64,000 nt of DNA from Lachnospiraceae bacterium (GTDB lineage: Bacteria > Bacillota > Clostridia > Lachnospirales > Lachnospiraceae): NCBI GenBank assembly GCA_017450485.1, contig JAFSTN010000025.1, positions 124,001 to 188,000 of the forward strand, written 5' to 3'. Shown one piece after another: positions 56,182-64,000 of the stretch. Numbering within the stretch: position 1 is the first letter of the stretch; the number at the start of each line of letters is the position of its first letter. The notes below the pieces were generated by a model. That model was not told the origin of the DNA. It worked only from the letters and a program-made list of their open reading frames with translations, and did no database searches. The position numbers were made by a program, and so were the translations under genes.

Positions 56182-56418
56182 TTATTTCAGGAATTTCTTG
56201 GCAAGCCAGATCAGCAGGCAAGCACCGATTACCGATACGATGATTCCGCCGATGATACCTGTTCCGTGAATGCCGATGATACCGAGTACAACGGAACCGA
56301 TCACGCCACCGATCAGACCGATGATGATGTTCATCCACCATTTCTGAGGACTTCCCATCAGCATTCCGGCAAGCCATCCGGCTATGCCGCCTATTAATAG
56401 AGTTATGATAAATCCCAT
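56182..56418 (-). CDS. GlsB/YeaQ/YmgE-family small membrane protein
   Basis: This 78-residue very hydrophobic protein has three TM segments and Gly-rich helices (GFIITLLIGGIAGWLAGMLMG, IIIGLIGGVIGSVVLGIIGI). The family is annotated as 'transglycosylase-associated' or stress-response membrane proteins; the function is unclear. A strong aaaggag site and a TATAAT box (minus strand, 56456-56461) lie before it. Confidence 0.9.
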   Translation of the reverse strand: MGFIITLLIGGIAGWLAGMLMGSPQKWWMNIIIGLIGGVIGSVVLGIIGIHGTGIIGGIIVSVIGACLLIWLAKKFLK

Positions 56419-56527
56419 AGTAGTTCTCCTTTCATTCTGTTATTACGTAATCACTATTATATCATAAAAAAGTTTGGTAAAATAGACAGGGTGTACCAGA
56501 TAAAAAGTTGGGATGGTTTAACTTAAA

Positions 56528-57874
56528 ATGAACAGATTTATAAAGGACAATAAATACGCAGCTTTGGGGCTTACAGCTTTTTCGGTCATAGTTGCAGGTT
56601 CTTTGGCTGTTTTTATAATTTTCAATTTTGGGTTGGTTCTGACCGGATTAAAAAAGCTCCTTCATATTCTTACGCCCATTATAGACGGAATAGCACTCGC
56701 ATATATACTTACTCCGCTTCTTAATTTTGTAGAAAGAGAGTGGATCGGCAGACTGTATGCACGCAGTAAAAAGCCGCTTACTTATAAACGTAAGAAATCC
56801 AGAAGAAGCTGGTCTATCCTCGTGACATACATTATCTTCATCGGTTTGGTTTATCTGTTTTTCCGGCTGATCATACCGCAGCTGATAAACAGTGTTAAGA
56901 GTATCGTTTATCAGTTCCCCAGACTGATAAATAACCTGGAGAGGTTTATTGCACAGCTTTTTGCCGATAATCCCGATATCGAATCCACGATCAATGAGTT
57001 TATCACCGATTATTCCATACAGCTCAATAATCTGGTACAGACTAAGCTCATTCCCCAGGCAGAGGATCTGATCAAGACTTTCTCTCTGAGTGTGATCAAT
57101 GTCTTCAAAGCTTTGTTTAATTTGATCATCGGTGTGATCATATCCCTATACCTGATGGGTACTAAAGAGCTTCTTGCCGGTCAGGCTAAGAAGATCATAT
57201 ATGCGCTTTATGAGACAAAAGAGGCAAACAGGATCATTTCCGGTATTCGATACACTCATTCGGTTTTTATCGGTTTCCTTAGCGGTAAGCTGATCGATTC
57301 GGTTATCATAGGTGTTCTTTGCTTTATCGTTATCAGCCTGGTGGGTATTCCCTATGCCGTACTGGTCAGCGTGATCATAGGCGTAACGAACATCATTCCT
57401 TTCTTTGGACCGTATATAGGTGCGATACCTTCCATACTCCTGGTATTGATGATCAATCCTGTCAAAGCCTTGTATCTGCTGATCATTATTCTTGTTCTGC
57501 AGCAACTTGACGGAAATGTTATCGGACCTAAGATCCTGGGTGATTCAACCGGACTTTCCAGCTTTTGGGTTATTTTCTCGATCACAGTGTTTGGCGGATT
57601 ATTCGGCATAGCCGGTATGCTTCTGGGTGTCCCCTCGTTTGCTGTTATATATGCACTTGTCAAATACAAGGTCAATCGCAAACTTAAAGCAAAAGCCATG
57701 CCGCAGGATACCGAGCCTTATCTTACTGTCGGGGCTGTGGAGAAGGACGGTACATTTATAGAATATGTTCCGGTGAAGGGGAGAAGTTTTTTGCAGATCC
57801 TCGGTATCGATAAGCGGAAGAGTGAGAAGCAGGAGATAATCACGGATGACCCGGATGACAATGAAGAGGGATAG
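56528..57874 (+). CDS. AI-2E-family permease
   Basis: This 448-residue membrane protein has about eight TM segments, with the family features VRPxxxP-type SLYLMGTKELLAGQ and IPFFGPYIGAIPSILLVL, then GNVIGPKILGDSTGLSSFWV. The AI-2E family includes putative transporters and Na+/H+ antiporters; the substrate cannot be told. The C-terminal 70 residues are a charged cytoplasmic tail ending DDPDDNEEG. The next small gene starts ten bases later. Confidence 0.9.
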   Translation: MNRFIKDNKYAALGLTAFSVIVAGSLAVFIIFNFGLVLTGLKKLLHILTPIIDGIALAYILTPLLNFVEREWIGRLYARSKKPLTYKRKKSRRSWSILVTYIIFIGLVYLFFRLIIPQLINSVKSIVYQFPRLINNLERFIAQLFADNPDIESTINEFITDYSIQLNNLVQTKLIPQAEDLIKTFSLSVINVFKALFNLIIGVIISLYLMGTKELLAGQAKKIIYALYETKEANRIISGIRYTHSVFIGFLSGKLIDSVIIGVLCFIVISLVGIPYAVLVSVIIGVTNIIPFFGPYIGAIPSILLVLMINPVKALYLLIIILVLQQLDGNVIGPKILGDSTGLSSFWVIFSITVFGGLFGIAGMLLGVPSFAVIYALVKYKVNRKLKAKAMPQDTEPYLTVGAVEKDGTFIEYVPVKGRSFLQILGIDKRKSEKQEIITDDPDDNEEG

Positions 57875-57883
57875 GTGATCTCT

Positions 57884-58099
57884 ATGGATATGTATGTGAT
57901 CAAAACGCTTGCTCTTACCACGATCTTGCTGGTGGTCATCTATATCTTTACTTTCAGACGTATCCGAAAGAACCGGGAAAACAAATGGGACAGCGTGCAG
58001 GAATACCGTGATAAATATTTGAAACGCAGAGAAAACCGCCCCGGCGAATCAAATTATGTGACAAAATATAACTCTCAGGAGGATTACAGGGAGAAATAG
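57884..58099 (+). CDS. Small single-pass membrane protein
   Basis: This 71-residue protein has one N-terminal TM segment (about residues 5-24, IKTLALTTILLVVIYIFTF) and a highly charged cytoplasmic tail (RRIRKNRENKWDSVQEYRDK ... QEDYREK). ATG 57884 has aggtga before it. It is probably co-transcribed with the AI-2E permease and may be an accessory subunit, but nothing proves this. I do not recognise the family. Confidence 0.7.
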   Translation: MDMYVIKTLALTTILLVVIYIFTFRRIRKNRENKWDSVQEYRDKYLKRRENRPGESNYVTKYNSQEDYREK

Positions 58100-58130
58100 A
58101 CCGGATGTTAGCCGGCTCCCGACAAAAACA

Positions 58131-58763
58131 ATGAAAACTGTACTATGTTATGGAGATTCAAATACATATGGCTATATTCCCGAGACAGGGATGAGATATC
58201 CACGGAACATAAGGTATCCCGGCGTACTTCAGGAACTGCTCGGCAGTGAATATGCTGTGATAGAAGAAGGCTGTAACGGCCGAACTACGATATATGGTGA
58301 TTCCAATGAGGAATGGAAGACAGGACTTGATTATCTGAAGCCCTGTCTTAATTCTCATAAGCCGATAGATGTGGTTGTGATGATGCTCGGAAGCAATGAT
58401 CTGAAGACGTTCTTTGATCTGACTGCTGAGAAGATAGCATACGGGGCGGGCGTGCTGGTTGATGTCATTCAATCGTTTATGCCCGAAAAACAGGGATATG
58501 TCCCGAAAATACTATTGATCTCACCGCCGGAAATAGGGCCTGATATAAAAAGTTCTCCTTTCTATGGGGAATTTGATGAGCGGTCGATAGAGGAATCTAA
58601 GAGATTTCCGGAGCTTTTCCGAGCATTGGCTGAAGAAAAAGGGTGTTTATTCTTAAATGCTGCGGAGTATATAAGCCCATCGACTTTTGATTCACTTCAT
58701 CTTACACCGGAAAGCCACAGAATACTGGCCGAGAAGGTGGCCAAGGTGATCAAAACGATATAA
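58131..58763 (+). CDS. SGNH/GDSL-family hydrolase
   Basis: This 210-residue protein carries all SGNH blocks: catalytic Ser in CYGDSNTYGY, Gly in the CNGRTT region, Asn in MLGSNDLK, and Asp-His in DSLHLTPESH. It resembles arylesterase/acyl hydrolases of the TesA type and has no signal peptide, so it acts in the cytoplasm. The substrate is unknown. It is followed by an AT-rich imperfect hairpin (58764-58787). Confidence 0.92.
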   Translation: MKTVLCYGDSNTYGYIPETGMRYPRNIRYPGVLQELLGSEYAVIEEGCNGRTTIYGDSNEEWKTGLDYLKPCLNSHKPIDVVVMMLGSNDLKTFFDLTAEKIAYGAGVLVDVIQSFMPEKQGYVPKILLISPPEIGPDIKSSPFYGEFDERSIEESKRFPELFRALAEEKGCLFLNAAEYISPSTFDSLHLTPESHRILAEKVAKVIKTI

Positions 58764-58788
58764 ATTTCGAATAATATTATTTGAAATA

Positions 58789-58818
58789 TTGAAAGTAGAA
58801 ATACGGGTGTGATATTAT
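58789..58818 (+). promoter_or_regulatory. Possible promoter of the surface-protein gene
   Basis: TTGAAA (58789-58794), an 18-base spacer and TATTAT (58813-58818). A second TATAAT at 58889-58894 has TTGATT at 19 bases. The 223-base gap between the hydrolase and the surface protein holds these boxes and the AT-rich hairpin at 58764-58787 and nothing else that I can see. Confidence 0.5.
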
Positions 58819-58986
58819 AAAAATAGTCGGCTGGTTTACATAAAGGTGTTTTATTCAAATCAGTTGATTCTGTGATGTAAAAAGTCGATATAATTTATGT
58901 GCGAGCGTAATATGCGGGCCATAATTTAACGAGCAATTAAAGGAGTGAATTTCGAGTCTGAGGTAATACACAAGGATGTGAATACT

Positions 58987-61900
58987 ATGATGAATAACGA
59001 CATGAATACTTCGACCAGAAAGAAAGTTAATAAGGAATGGGGAATTGAAGAGGAGCGCTACGCACGTACGGCTCCCGGCTTCACCAAGCGCAAACTCAGG
59101 AAACGCGACACACTGCCGATCATTTTTATAATTGCACTGTTGGCAATAGTCGGAATATCTGCATGGAAATCAAATGCACGTGCGGATGAAATCCACCATG
59201 TGGTATTTGACGCTAACGGAGGTGATTGGGGACCTGGTGAGGGAGATGAACCGATCAGGATACAGGCTTTTTCCGTTGATACAGGCACTAATGTATCTGC
59301 ACCGTCACCTGCTCCCGAATATGCCGGATATAATCTTCTTGGCTGGTATGAAGCCCCTGATTCTTCGGCCTATTTTGACTTTACGAATACACCTATAACA
59401 CAGGATACGACTTTTATGGCTGACTGGGAGTTGATCCCTGCTGTGGCTCCGGTTATCACTCACAACCTGTCGGACCTGAATTTGGTATACGGTAATTCTA
59501 CCGGCAATACTTTACGCGTTGAGGTTTCTCCCGTACCCGGATATGATTTTGATTTTCAGTGGTATACCATTTCGGCAGACCCGGAAACGACCGACCTGAC
59601 TTCATGGACACAAGTTGCCTATACCGCTGTTCAGCCTTATTATTCCGAATACTCCGTACCCACTGATGATATAGGGACTGATTTCTATTGTTGCAGGGTG
59701 ACGGCTACCAGACAGGATAATAGAGAGGCTGCATATACTGACAGCTTTTATTCAACGGTTGCGGTGAGCAAGAGAGTTATTACTGTAGACGGAATCAAAG
59801 GTGTTGACCGTTCTTATGTCGAGGGGGATACAACAGCAGAACTGGATTATTCCGATGTACGTTTTGTCGGGGCACTGGATACTGATCTGGATTCTCTGGC
59901 TGTTGAAGGTACTGGAACTTTTGCAAATGACGCCATAGGAAGCAATAAAACGGTTACTATCAGTAACCTGGAGCTGACTAATGACGTTGGCGGCAGATAC
60001 GAACTGAATACAGCGAGCAGTCAGAAGACTGCTACCGCCACTATTGACGGAGGTACCGTAACTCCCGTGCTTACCGTTAATACAGAAAAAACATATACAT
60101 ACAAAGGTTCTGCCATTATACCGGAATATACTGTTACTCTTGACGGCAAAACGTTTCCCACATCAAACTACACTGTAGAGTGCGAGAACAACGTTAATGC
60201 CGGTACGGCAACGATCACTGTATCAAAGGCGGAGGGCAGTCTGTATGATTTTGCGGACCTTGTTGATACTTATACGATCGCCAAGGCACCGGCCACTGTC
60301 GTATCGGTGACTCTCGGTTCATCGCTTACATATGATAAGACCATGCAGACTCAGGAGGTCAGATCGGTCTCGGTCGGCGGTGTGGCACTTGATTCGGAAC
60401 ACTGGACAGTACGCGGTACGACAAACAAGTCTACTGATGCCGGTAACCACGAACTCATCATTGACATAAGCGGAGACAGTAATGTAGATGACGGGATGGT
60501 CAAGAAGGTATTTACCATTGCTCCTAAAGAGGTTACTGTATCCGGTATAACGGCCGGATCCAAACCTTACGATGGCAAGACGGATGCTGTACTTGATTAT
60601 TCCGGTGCATCATTTAACGGCAAGATCGATGGCGATACATTATCAATAGCTTCGGCAACGGGAGAATATACATCCAAGAATGCCGGGACAGGTATCAGTG
60701 TTAAGATAAGCAATATAAGACTCGGTGGCTCCTCTGCCGCCAATTATAAGGTATCTTCCGCAAGCCAGACTTCCACAACCGGCAGTATTACCGCAATAGA
60801 AGCGACTCCTTCTGTATCCGTATCCGGAACTTACGTATATACCGGAAAAGCCATTAAGCCTACCGATATTACTTTGACCGTTTCAGGTCAGACTCTTGAG
60901 AAGACCGATTATTCCATTACCGGTTATGAAGATAATATAAATGCCGGTACGGCAACCGTATATGTTTCTTCAAAAGCAAAAGGAAACTATTCTTTTTCTT
61001 CTGTCGGAGGAACGTTTACAATACAGCAGGCCACATCGCTTTCACCAAGCCCTAAGACAACCCTGACTCTTAAGAGTACCGCAACAGCTACAAAGGTAGG
61101 AGATATATCCGTTACCGCTTTATCTGTCAATGCCGCCAAGTGGGCATGGAGGAGCTCGGATGAAGGGATATCACTGGTATCCGAAACAGCAGCTGCGACT
61201 TCAGGTACGGGCGCATCGACGGCCCAGACAGTAAGCCAGCCTGTTACCGTCAGAGCTACATTGGAGTATATAGGTGATGATGCAGCCAACTATGTTGATT
61301 CTGTTAAGAGCGTAGTGGTAACTATCACTAAAGAGGGGGGTACAGCTGCTAAGGGTACGTCCGTGACCGGATCTGCCGGGACAGGATCGTCAGCTACAGG
61401 TACCAGAACCGGAACTACGGGCACCAGTACCAGGTCGAGCACTACATCAAGCCGTACTTCGAGCAGCTCAGGCTCTACATCCACACGTACCGGCTCAAGT
61501 TCAGGCTCTACGAGCACGCGTTCCGGTTCATCGAGCAGGACAGGCTCCGGCTCGTCAGCGTCTTCAGGCAGCTCGAGTGCAAGTGAGGCTAAACCTCCGT
61601 TTATAGAGGGCGCACCTGATCTGAGCGGATGGGAGGCTATACAGCTTCGCATCGACGGAACAGCTATAGGCGATTCGATTCCGGTATATATGAACGGCTC
61701 TACGAAGGTTCCTTCTGATGTTCTTAACAGCTTTAAGGGCAGAAACGTTACGTTGGTTTTGGATATGGGCAACAGCATCAAGTGGAATATCAATGGTGCG
61801 TGCATATCTCAGGATGTAACTGGTGATCTTGATTTTGCGATCACAACCAATACAAAGGCCATACCGACTGAACTTGTAGACATGGTATCGGCCACCGACT

Positions 61901-62553
61901 ATAAGATGCAGATTCATCTGGAGCACAGCGGTGACTTCCAGGTAGCGCCTATACTTACCCTTAATCTGGGGGCAAATAATGCAGGACTCTATGCGAACCT
62001 GTTCTACTATAACGAATCCGCAAATGCACTTGAGTACATGACTGCAGACCAGATATCCGAGGATGGAACAGCATCGCTTACATTTACCCATGCTTCGGAT
62101 TATGTGATCATCGTTGACAAGGAGATCCTGGCCAATGTGGCGGTTCATCTCGACAAGCCCGAAACGACGACTATCGAGGATAATACAGAGAAAGCGGGTA
62201 CGGCTCCGATAAGCAGCATCGCTGATCCGAACAGTATGCAGGCATATGTACAGGAGCAGCCCATGGAAGAGACACATGAGCCTAAGAGTGCAGCTGTTGC
62301 ACGCAGGATCGTTGCACCCGAAGCCAAGAAAGGATTGCGCGTGTTCTGGATCCTTCTCATACTCATTGCTGCTCTGGTAGGTGTGAATACATATCTGTTC
62401 ATGAATCGTGAGGAGCTGAAGGCGGCTGCGTCCAGCCGGGCATCGAAGAAAGCCCTGTCCAAGAGCTCCAGCAAGGCTGCAGTTTCCAGCGGACAGAAGA
62501 ATCTGAAAAAGATTCAGAAGGCTAATAACAAGAAATTCAAGAAATACCTGTAA
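58987..62553 (+). CDS. Large surface protein with InlB-type repeat, YDG/MBG-like repeats and two membrane anchors
   Basis: This protein of about 1188 residues has a short cytoplasmic N-terminus, TM near 43-60 (TLPIIFIIALLAIVGISAW), a Listeria-Bacteroides-type InlB_B repeat (about 70-149: VVFDANGGDW ... GYNLLGWYEA), and repeated YDG and MBG-like domains (about 150-780; YDGKTDAVLDYSGASF and YKVSSASQTSTT are typical). A Ser/Thr/Gly/Arg linker (about 785-868) and a globular part lead to a second TM near 1116-1140 and a Lys/Ser-rich tail. There is no LPxTG. Both ends would be inside the cell, with the rest outside. ATG 58987 is chosen; GTG 58945 lacks spacing to its site. Confidence 0.8.
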   Translation: MMNNDMNTSTRKKVNKEWGIEEERYARTAPGFTKRKLRKRDTLPIIFIIALLAIVGISAWKSNARADEIHHVVFDANGGDWGPGEGDEPIRIQAFSVDTGTNVSAPSPAPEYAGYNLLGWYEAPDSSAYFDFTNTPITQDTTFMADWELIPAVAPVITHNLSDLNLVYGNSTGNTLRVEVSPVPGYDFDFQWYTISADPETTDLTSWTQVAYTAVQPYYSEYSVPTDDIGTDFYCCRVTATRQDNREAAYTDSFYSTVAVSKRVITVDGIKGVDRSYVEGDTTAELDYSDVRFVGALDTDLDSLAVEGTGTFANDAIGSNKTVTISNLELTNDVGGRYELNTASSQKTATATIDGGTVTPVLTVNTEKTYTYKGSAIIPEYTVTLDGKTFPTSNYTVECENNVNAGTATITVSKAEGSLYDFADLVDTYTIAKAPATVVSVTLGSSLTYDKTMQTQEVRSVSVGGVALDSEHWTVRGTTNKSTDAGNHELIIDISGDSNVDDGMVKKVFTIAPKEVTVSGITAGSKPYDGKTDAVLDYSGASFNGKIDGDTLSIASATGEYTSKNAGTGISVKISNIRLGGSSAANYKVSSASQTSTTGSITAIEATPSVSVSGTYVYTGKAIKPTDITLTVSGQTLEKTDYSITGYEDNINAGTATVYVSSKAKGNYSFSSVGGTFTIQQATSLSPSPKTTLTLKSTATATKVGDISVTALSVNAAKWAWRSSDEGISLVSETAAATSGTGASTAQTVSQPVTVRATLEYIGDDAANYVDSVKSVVVTITKEGGTAAKGTSVTGSAGTGSSATGTRTGTTGTSTRSSTTSSRTSSSSGSTSTRTGSSSGSTSTRSGSSSRTGSGSSASSGSSSASEAKPPFIEGAPDLSGWEAIQLRIDGTAIGDSIPVYMNGSTKVPSDVLNSFKGRNVTLVLDMGNSIKWNINGACISQDVTGDLDFAITTNTKAIPTELVDMVSATDYKMQIHLEHSGDFQVAPILTLNLGANNAGLYANLFYYNESANALEYMTADQISEDGTASLTFTHASDYVIIVDKEILANVAVHLDKPETTTIEDNTEKAGTAPISSIADPNSMQAYVQEQPMEETHEPKSAAVARRIVAPEAKKGLRVFWILLILIAALVGVNTYLFMNREELKAAASSRASKKALSKSSSKAAVSSGQKNLKKIQKANNKKFKKYL

Positions 62554-62595
62554 AGCGGGTTTTTCTCTGATCAAAAAAATGGAGGTATTTTAATC

Positions 62596-62811
62596 ATGGC
62601 AGACGTAAAAGAAATGATTGATAAAGTAGTAGACAAGGCGAAGAGTGATCCTAAGTTTATGGATGAGCTTAAGAAGGATCCGGAGAAAGCCATCGAATCG
62701 GTTATAGGTATGGATATACCCGACGGCATGGTGGATAAGGTTATGGCTGCCGTAAAGAGCAAGGACACACTTGATAAAGTAGGCGGTGTCCTGAATATGC
62801 TTAAGAAATAA
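62596..62811 (+). CDS. Small Asp/Lys-rich protein resembling RiPP leader peptides
   Basis: This 71-residue protein has strong aatggaggta before its ATG. The stretch SDPKFMDELKKDPEKAIESV then IGMDIPDGMVDKVMAAVKS follows the pattern 'DP-x-hydrophobic-LxxDPEKAL ... G-hydrophobic-P-G' of Nif11/NHLP-type leader peptides. No Cys, Ser or Thr-rich core follows and no maturation enzyme is in the window, so a free-standing helical protein is as likely. It sits 42 bases after the surface-protein gene. Confidence 0.65.
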   Translation: MADVKEMIDKVVDKAKSDPKFMDELKKDPEKAIESVIGMDIPDGMVDKVMAAVKSKDTLDKVGGVLNMLKK

Positions 62812-62822
62812 CTATAGCGAAA

Positions 62823-64000
62823 TCAGTAATCAGGATCAAACTCGAGAATATCTTCGTCAGATTCCGAATCCGGTCCTGATGCATTTCCGGATGTGGACGT
62901 TTCGTCGTCGATGATGGATTTGGTTTTTAAAGCTTCCACAACCGATTTATAGAGCTCCAGCATTTTATCATGTTCATTATCAATGGCCGCGGTGTCTGAA
63001 TCATCAGCGGCCTTTTCCATGCGTCTGGCTATATCGGAAAGAGCCGTAGCTCCGATCATTTTGGACGAACTCTTCAGAGCATGGGCAATTATGGCGTAAT
63101 TCTTCCAGTCTTTTGTTGCACGGCTTTCTGTAAGGACAGATTTCTTATGCTCGTAATCGCGGATATATTCAATTATCAATTCCCGGTATAGTTCGGAATC
63201 GCCTTTGCAATAATGCATTGCAGCCGATGTGTCTATAAATTCGCTATCGCTGACTATACTATCGGTGCTTGACTGAACTGTTGGTGTTATATCGCCGACG
63301 GATTCAAAATGTGTATGTATCTTATCGGAAGGGAGATAATTGACCAGTATTTTTTCGAGTGCCCGGGAATCAATGGGCTTTGAAAGATAGTCATCGAAGC
63401 CTTCTGCCAGATATTTATCCCTTGCACCGCTTACAGCATCCGCCGTCAGACAGATAAACGGCGTTGATCCGTTTAAGCTGTTCGTATCGTTTTTGATACT
63501 GTTCATGGCAGTGATTCCGTCCATTCCGGGCATGCGCTGATCCATCAGTATAAGATCATATTGCGTTGATCTACACAAATCGATGGATTCAGCACCGCTC
63601 TCGGCAGTATCGATCTGTATTCCCGTGTTTTTAAGCAGTCCCTTGGCCACAACGAGATTCATTATGGTGTCATCTACAATCAGGATATGGGCATCGGGGG
63701 CATGGAAGGCTTCTTTCTTAGCCTTTTGAGCTCTTATCATTTCCTCAAACTTTTCACGGAAATCACCTATGGGTTCGTCGGAAGTTACTTTTTGAGGTAT
63801 CGTTATGGTAAATACAGATCCCTTGCCGTATTCACTTTCAACTTCGATGGTTCCGCCCATCATATGAAGGAGACTTTGAGAGATAGCCAGGCCAAGTCCG
63901 GTTCCTTCGATGGTACTGTTCTGATTCAGGTCTACACGTTCGAATTTTCCGAAAAGTTTGTCTATATCTTCTTTTTTGATACCTATACCTGTGTCTTTTA
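62823..64000 (-). CDS. Hybrid sensor histidine kinase, C-terminal part (5' end outside window)
   Basis: The frame is open to the right edge of the window on the minus strand. The visible part holds the end of the HATPase domain (TGIGIKKEDIDKLFGKF, GTGLGLAISQSL), a receiver (VDDTIMNLVV; phosphoacceptor Asp in LILMDQRMPGMDG) and an HPT domain (AHALKSSSKMIGATAL). Its tail DEDILEFDPDY closely matches that of the kinase at 47921-50221. Its stop lies 11 bases from the end of the convergent small gene, with no terminator between. Confidence 0.93.
   Translation of the reverse strand, partial: KDTGIGIKKEDIDKLFGKFERVDLNQNSTIEGTGLGLAISQSLLHMMGGTIEVESEYGKGSVFTITIPQKVTSDEPIGDFREKFEEMIRAQKAKKEAFHAPDAHILIVDDTIMNLVVAKGLLKNTGIQIDTAESGAESIDLCRSTQYDLILMDQRMPGMDGITAMNSIKNDTNSLNGSTPFICLTADAVSGARDKYLAEGFDDYLSKPIDSRALEKILVNYLPSDKIHTHFESVGDITPTVQSSTDSIVSDSEFIDTSAAMHYCKGDSELYRELIIEYIRDYEHKKSVLTESRATKDWKNYAIIAHALKSSSKMIGATALSDIARRMEKAADDSDTAAIDNEHDKMLELYKSVVEALKTKSIIDDETSTSGNASGPDSESDEDILEFDPDY

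Noticed and set aside
61340-61590. Repetitive Ser/Thr/Gly/Arg-coding DNA as a possible tandem-repeat or CRISPR-like array
   Set aside because: The period is irregular and the reading frame is open through it; it is a low-complexity linker of the surface protein, not an array with spacers.
62596-64000. Complete RiPP biosynthetic locus with the small leader-like protein
   Set aside because: No maturation enzyme, protease or exporter is near; the only neighbours are a surface protein and a kinase. Only the leader-like pattern is reported.

Overview
The window is chromosomal DNA from a Gram-positive, flagellate-lineage member of the Clostridia, most likely a Lachnospiraceae (Butyrivibrio/Roseburia type). 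The evidence is the Firmicutes gene order (ffh-rpsP-khpA-rimM-trmD-rplS-lepB-rbgA-rnhB-ylqG/ylqH-yraN), Prp protease next to an L27 with a cleavable N-terminus, RecU, LexA divergent from a YneA-like gene, GAAC-N4-GTTC SOS boxes, HisZ with short-form HisG, and large hybrid histidine kinases. Species identity is inference. No tRNA, rRNA or CRISPR array was seen.

Layout. 1-8712: translation, secretion and RNA-processing operon, ending in the FliK-like/FlhB-like pair and yraN. 8713-17226: pgeF followed by a compact glycan cluster with two GT2 enzymes, an ABC flippase-type exporter, a DUF5672 protein, a GT17 protein and a fused polymerase-like/GT4 protein. 17375-20555: OmpR-type response regulator and multi-TM histidine kinase. 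20716-26432: prs (minus strand), then DUF512, der, plsY, gpsA. 26637-31132: MoxR ATPase with VWA protein, then a CPA1 antiporter with a TrkA-like protein. 31175-38185: hybrid kinase, recU, and a short his operon hisZ-G-D-B-I.

38326-39389 is an AT-rich, three-ORF cassette bounded by 83-bp direct repeats that each fold into a long hairpin. It sits against the start codon of a radical SAM gene that opens the next conserved operon (radical SAM, DUF2344, rng ... rplU, prp, rpmA, obgE, yhbY, yqeK, rsfS). That operon is interrupted at 43323-50221 by a NUDIX gene, a LacI-type sensor domain without a DNA-binding domain, and two hybrid kinases. 53983-58763 holds a SIMPL-domain protein, the lexA/SOS locus, a GlsB-like membrane protein, an AI-2E-family permease, a small membrane protein and an SGNH hydrolase. 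The end carries a ~1190-residue double-anchored surface protein, a small protein resembling RiPP leader peptides, and a truncated hybrid kinase.

The strongest candidate for something undescribed is a family of three intergenic structured elements (20563-20718, 26452-26587, 41247-41399). They share a core stem. Their outer stems differ in sequence between copies but are self-complementary in each one. Copies 1 and 2 also share a compensatory A-T to G-C change and a GNRA-capped hairpin on the minus strand. This looks like a structured RNA with a three-way junction. The repeat-bounded cassette at 38.3-39.4 kb is the second candidate.
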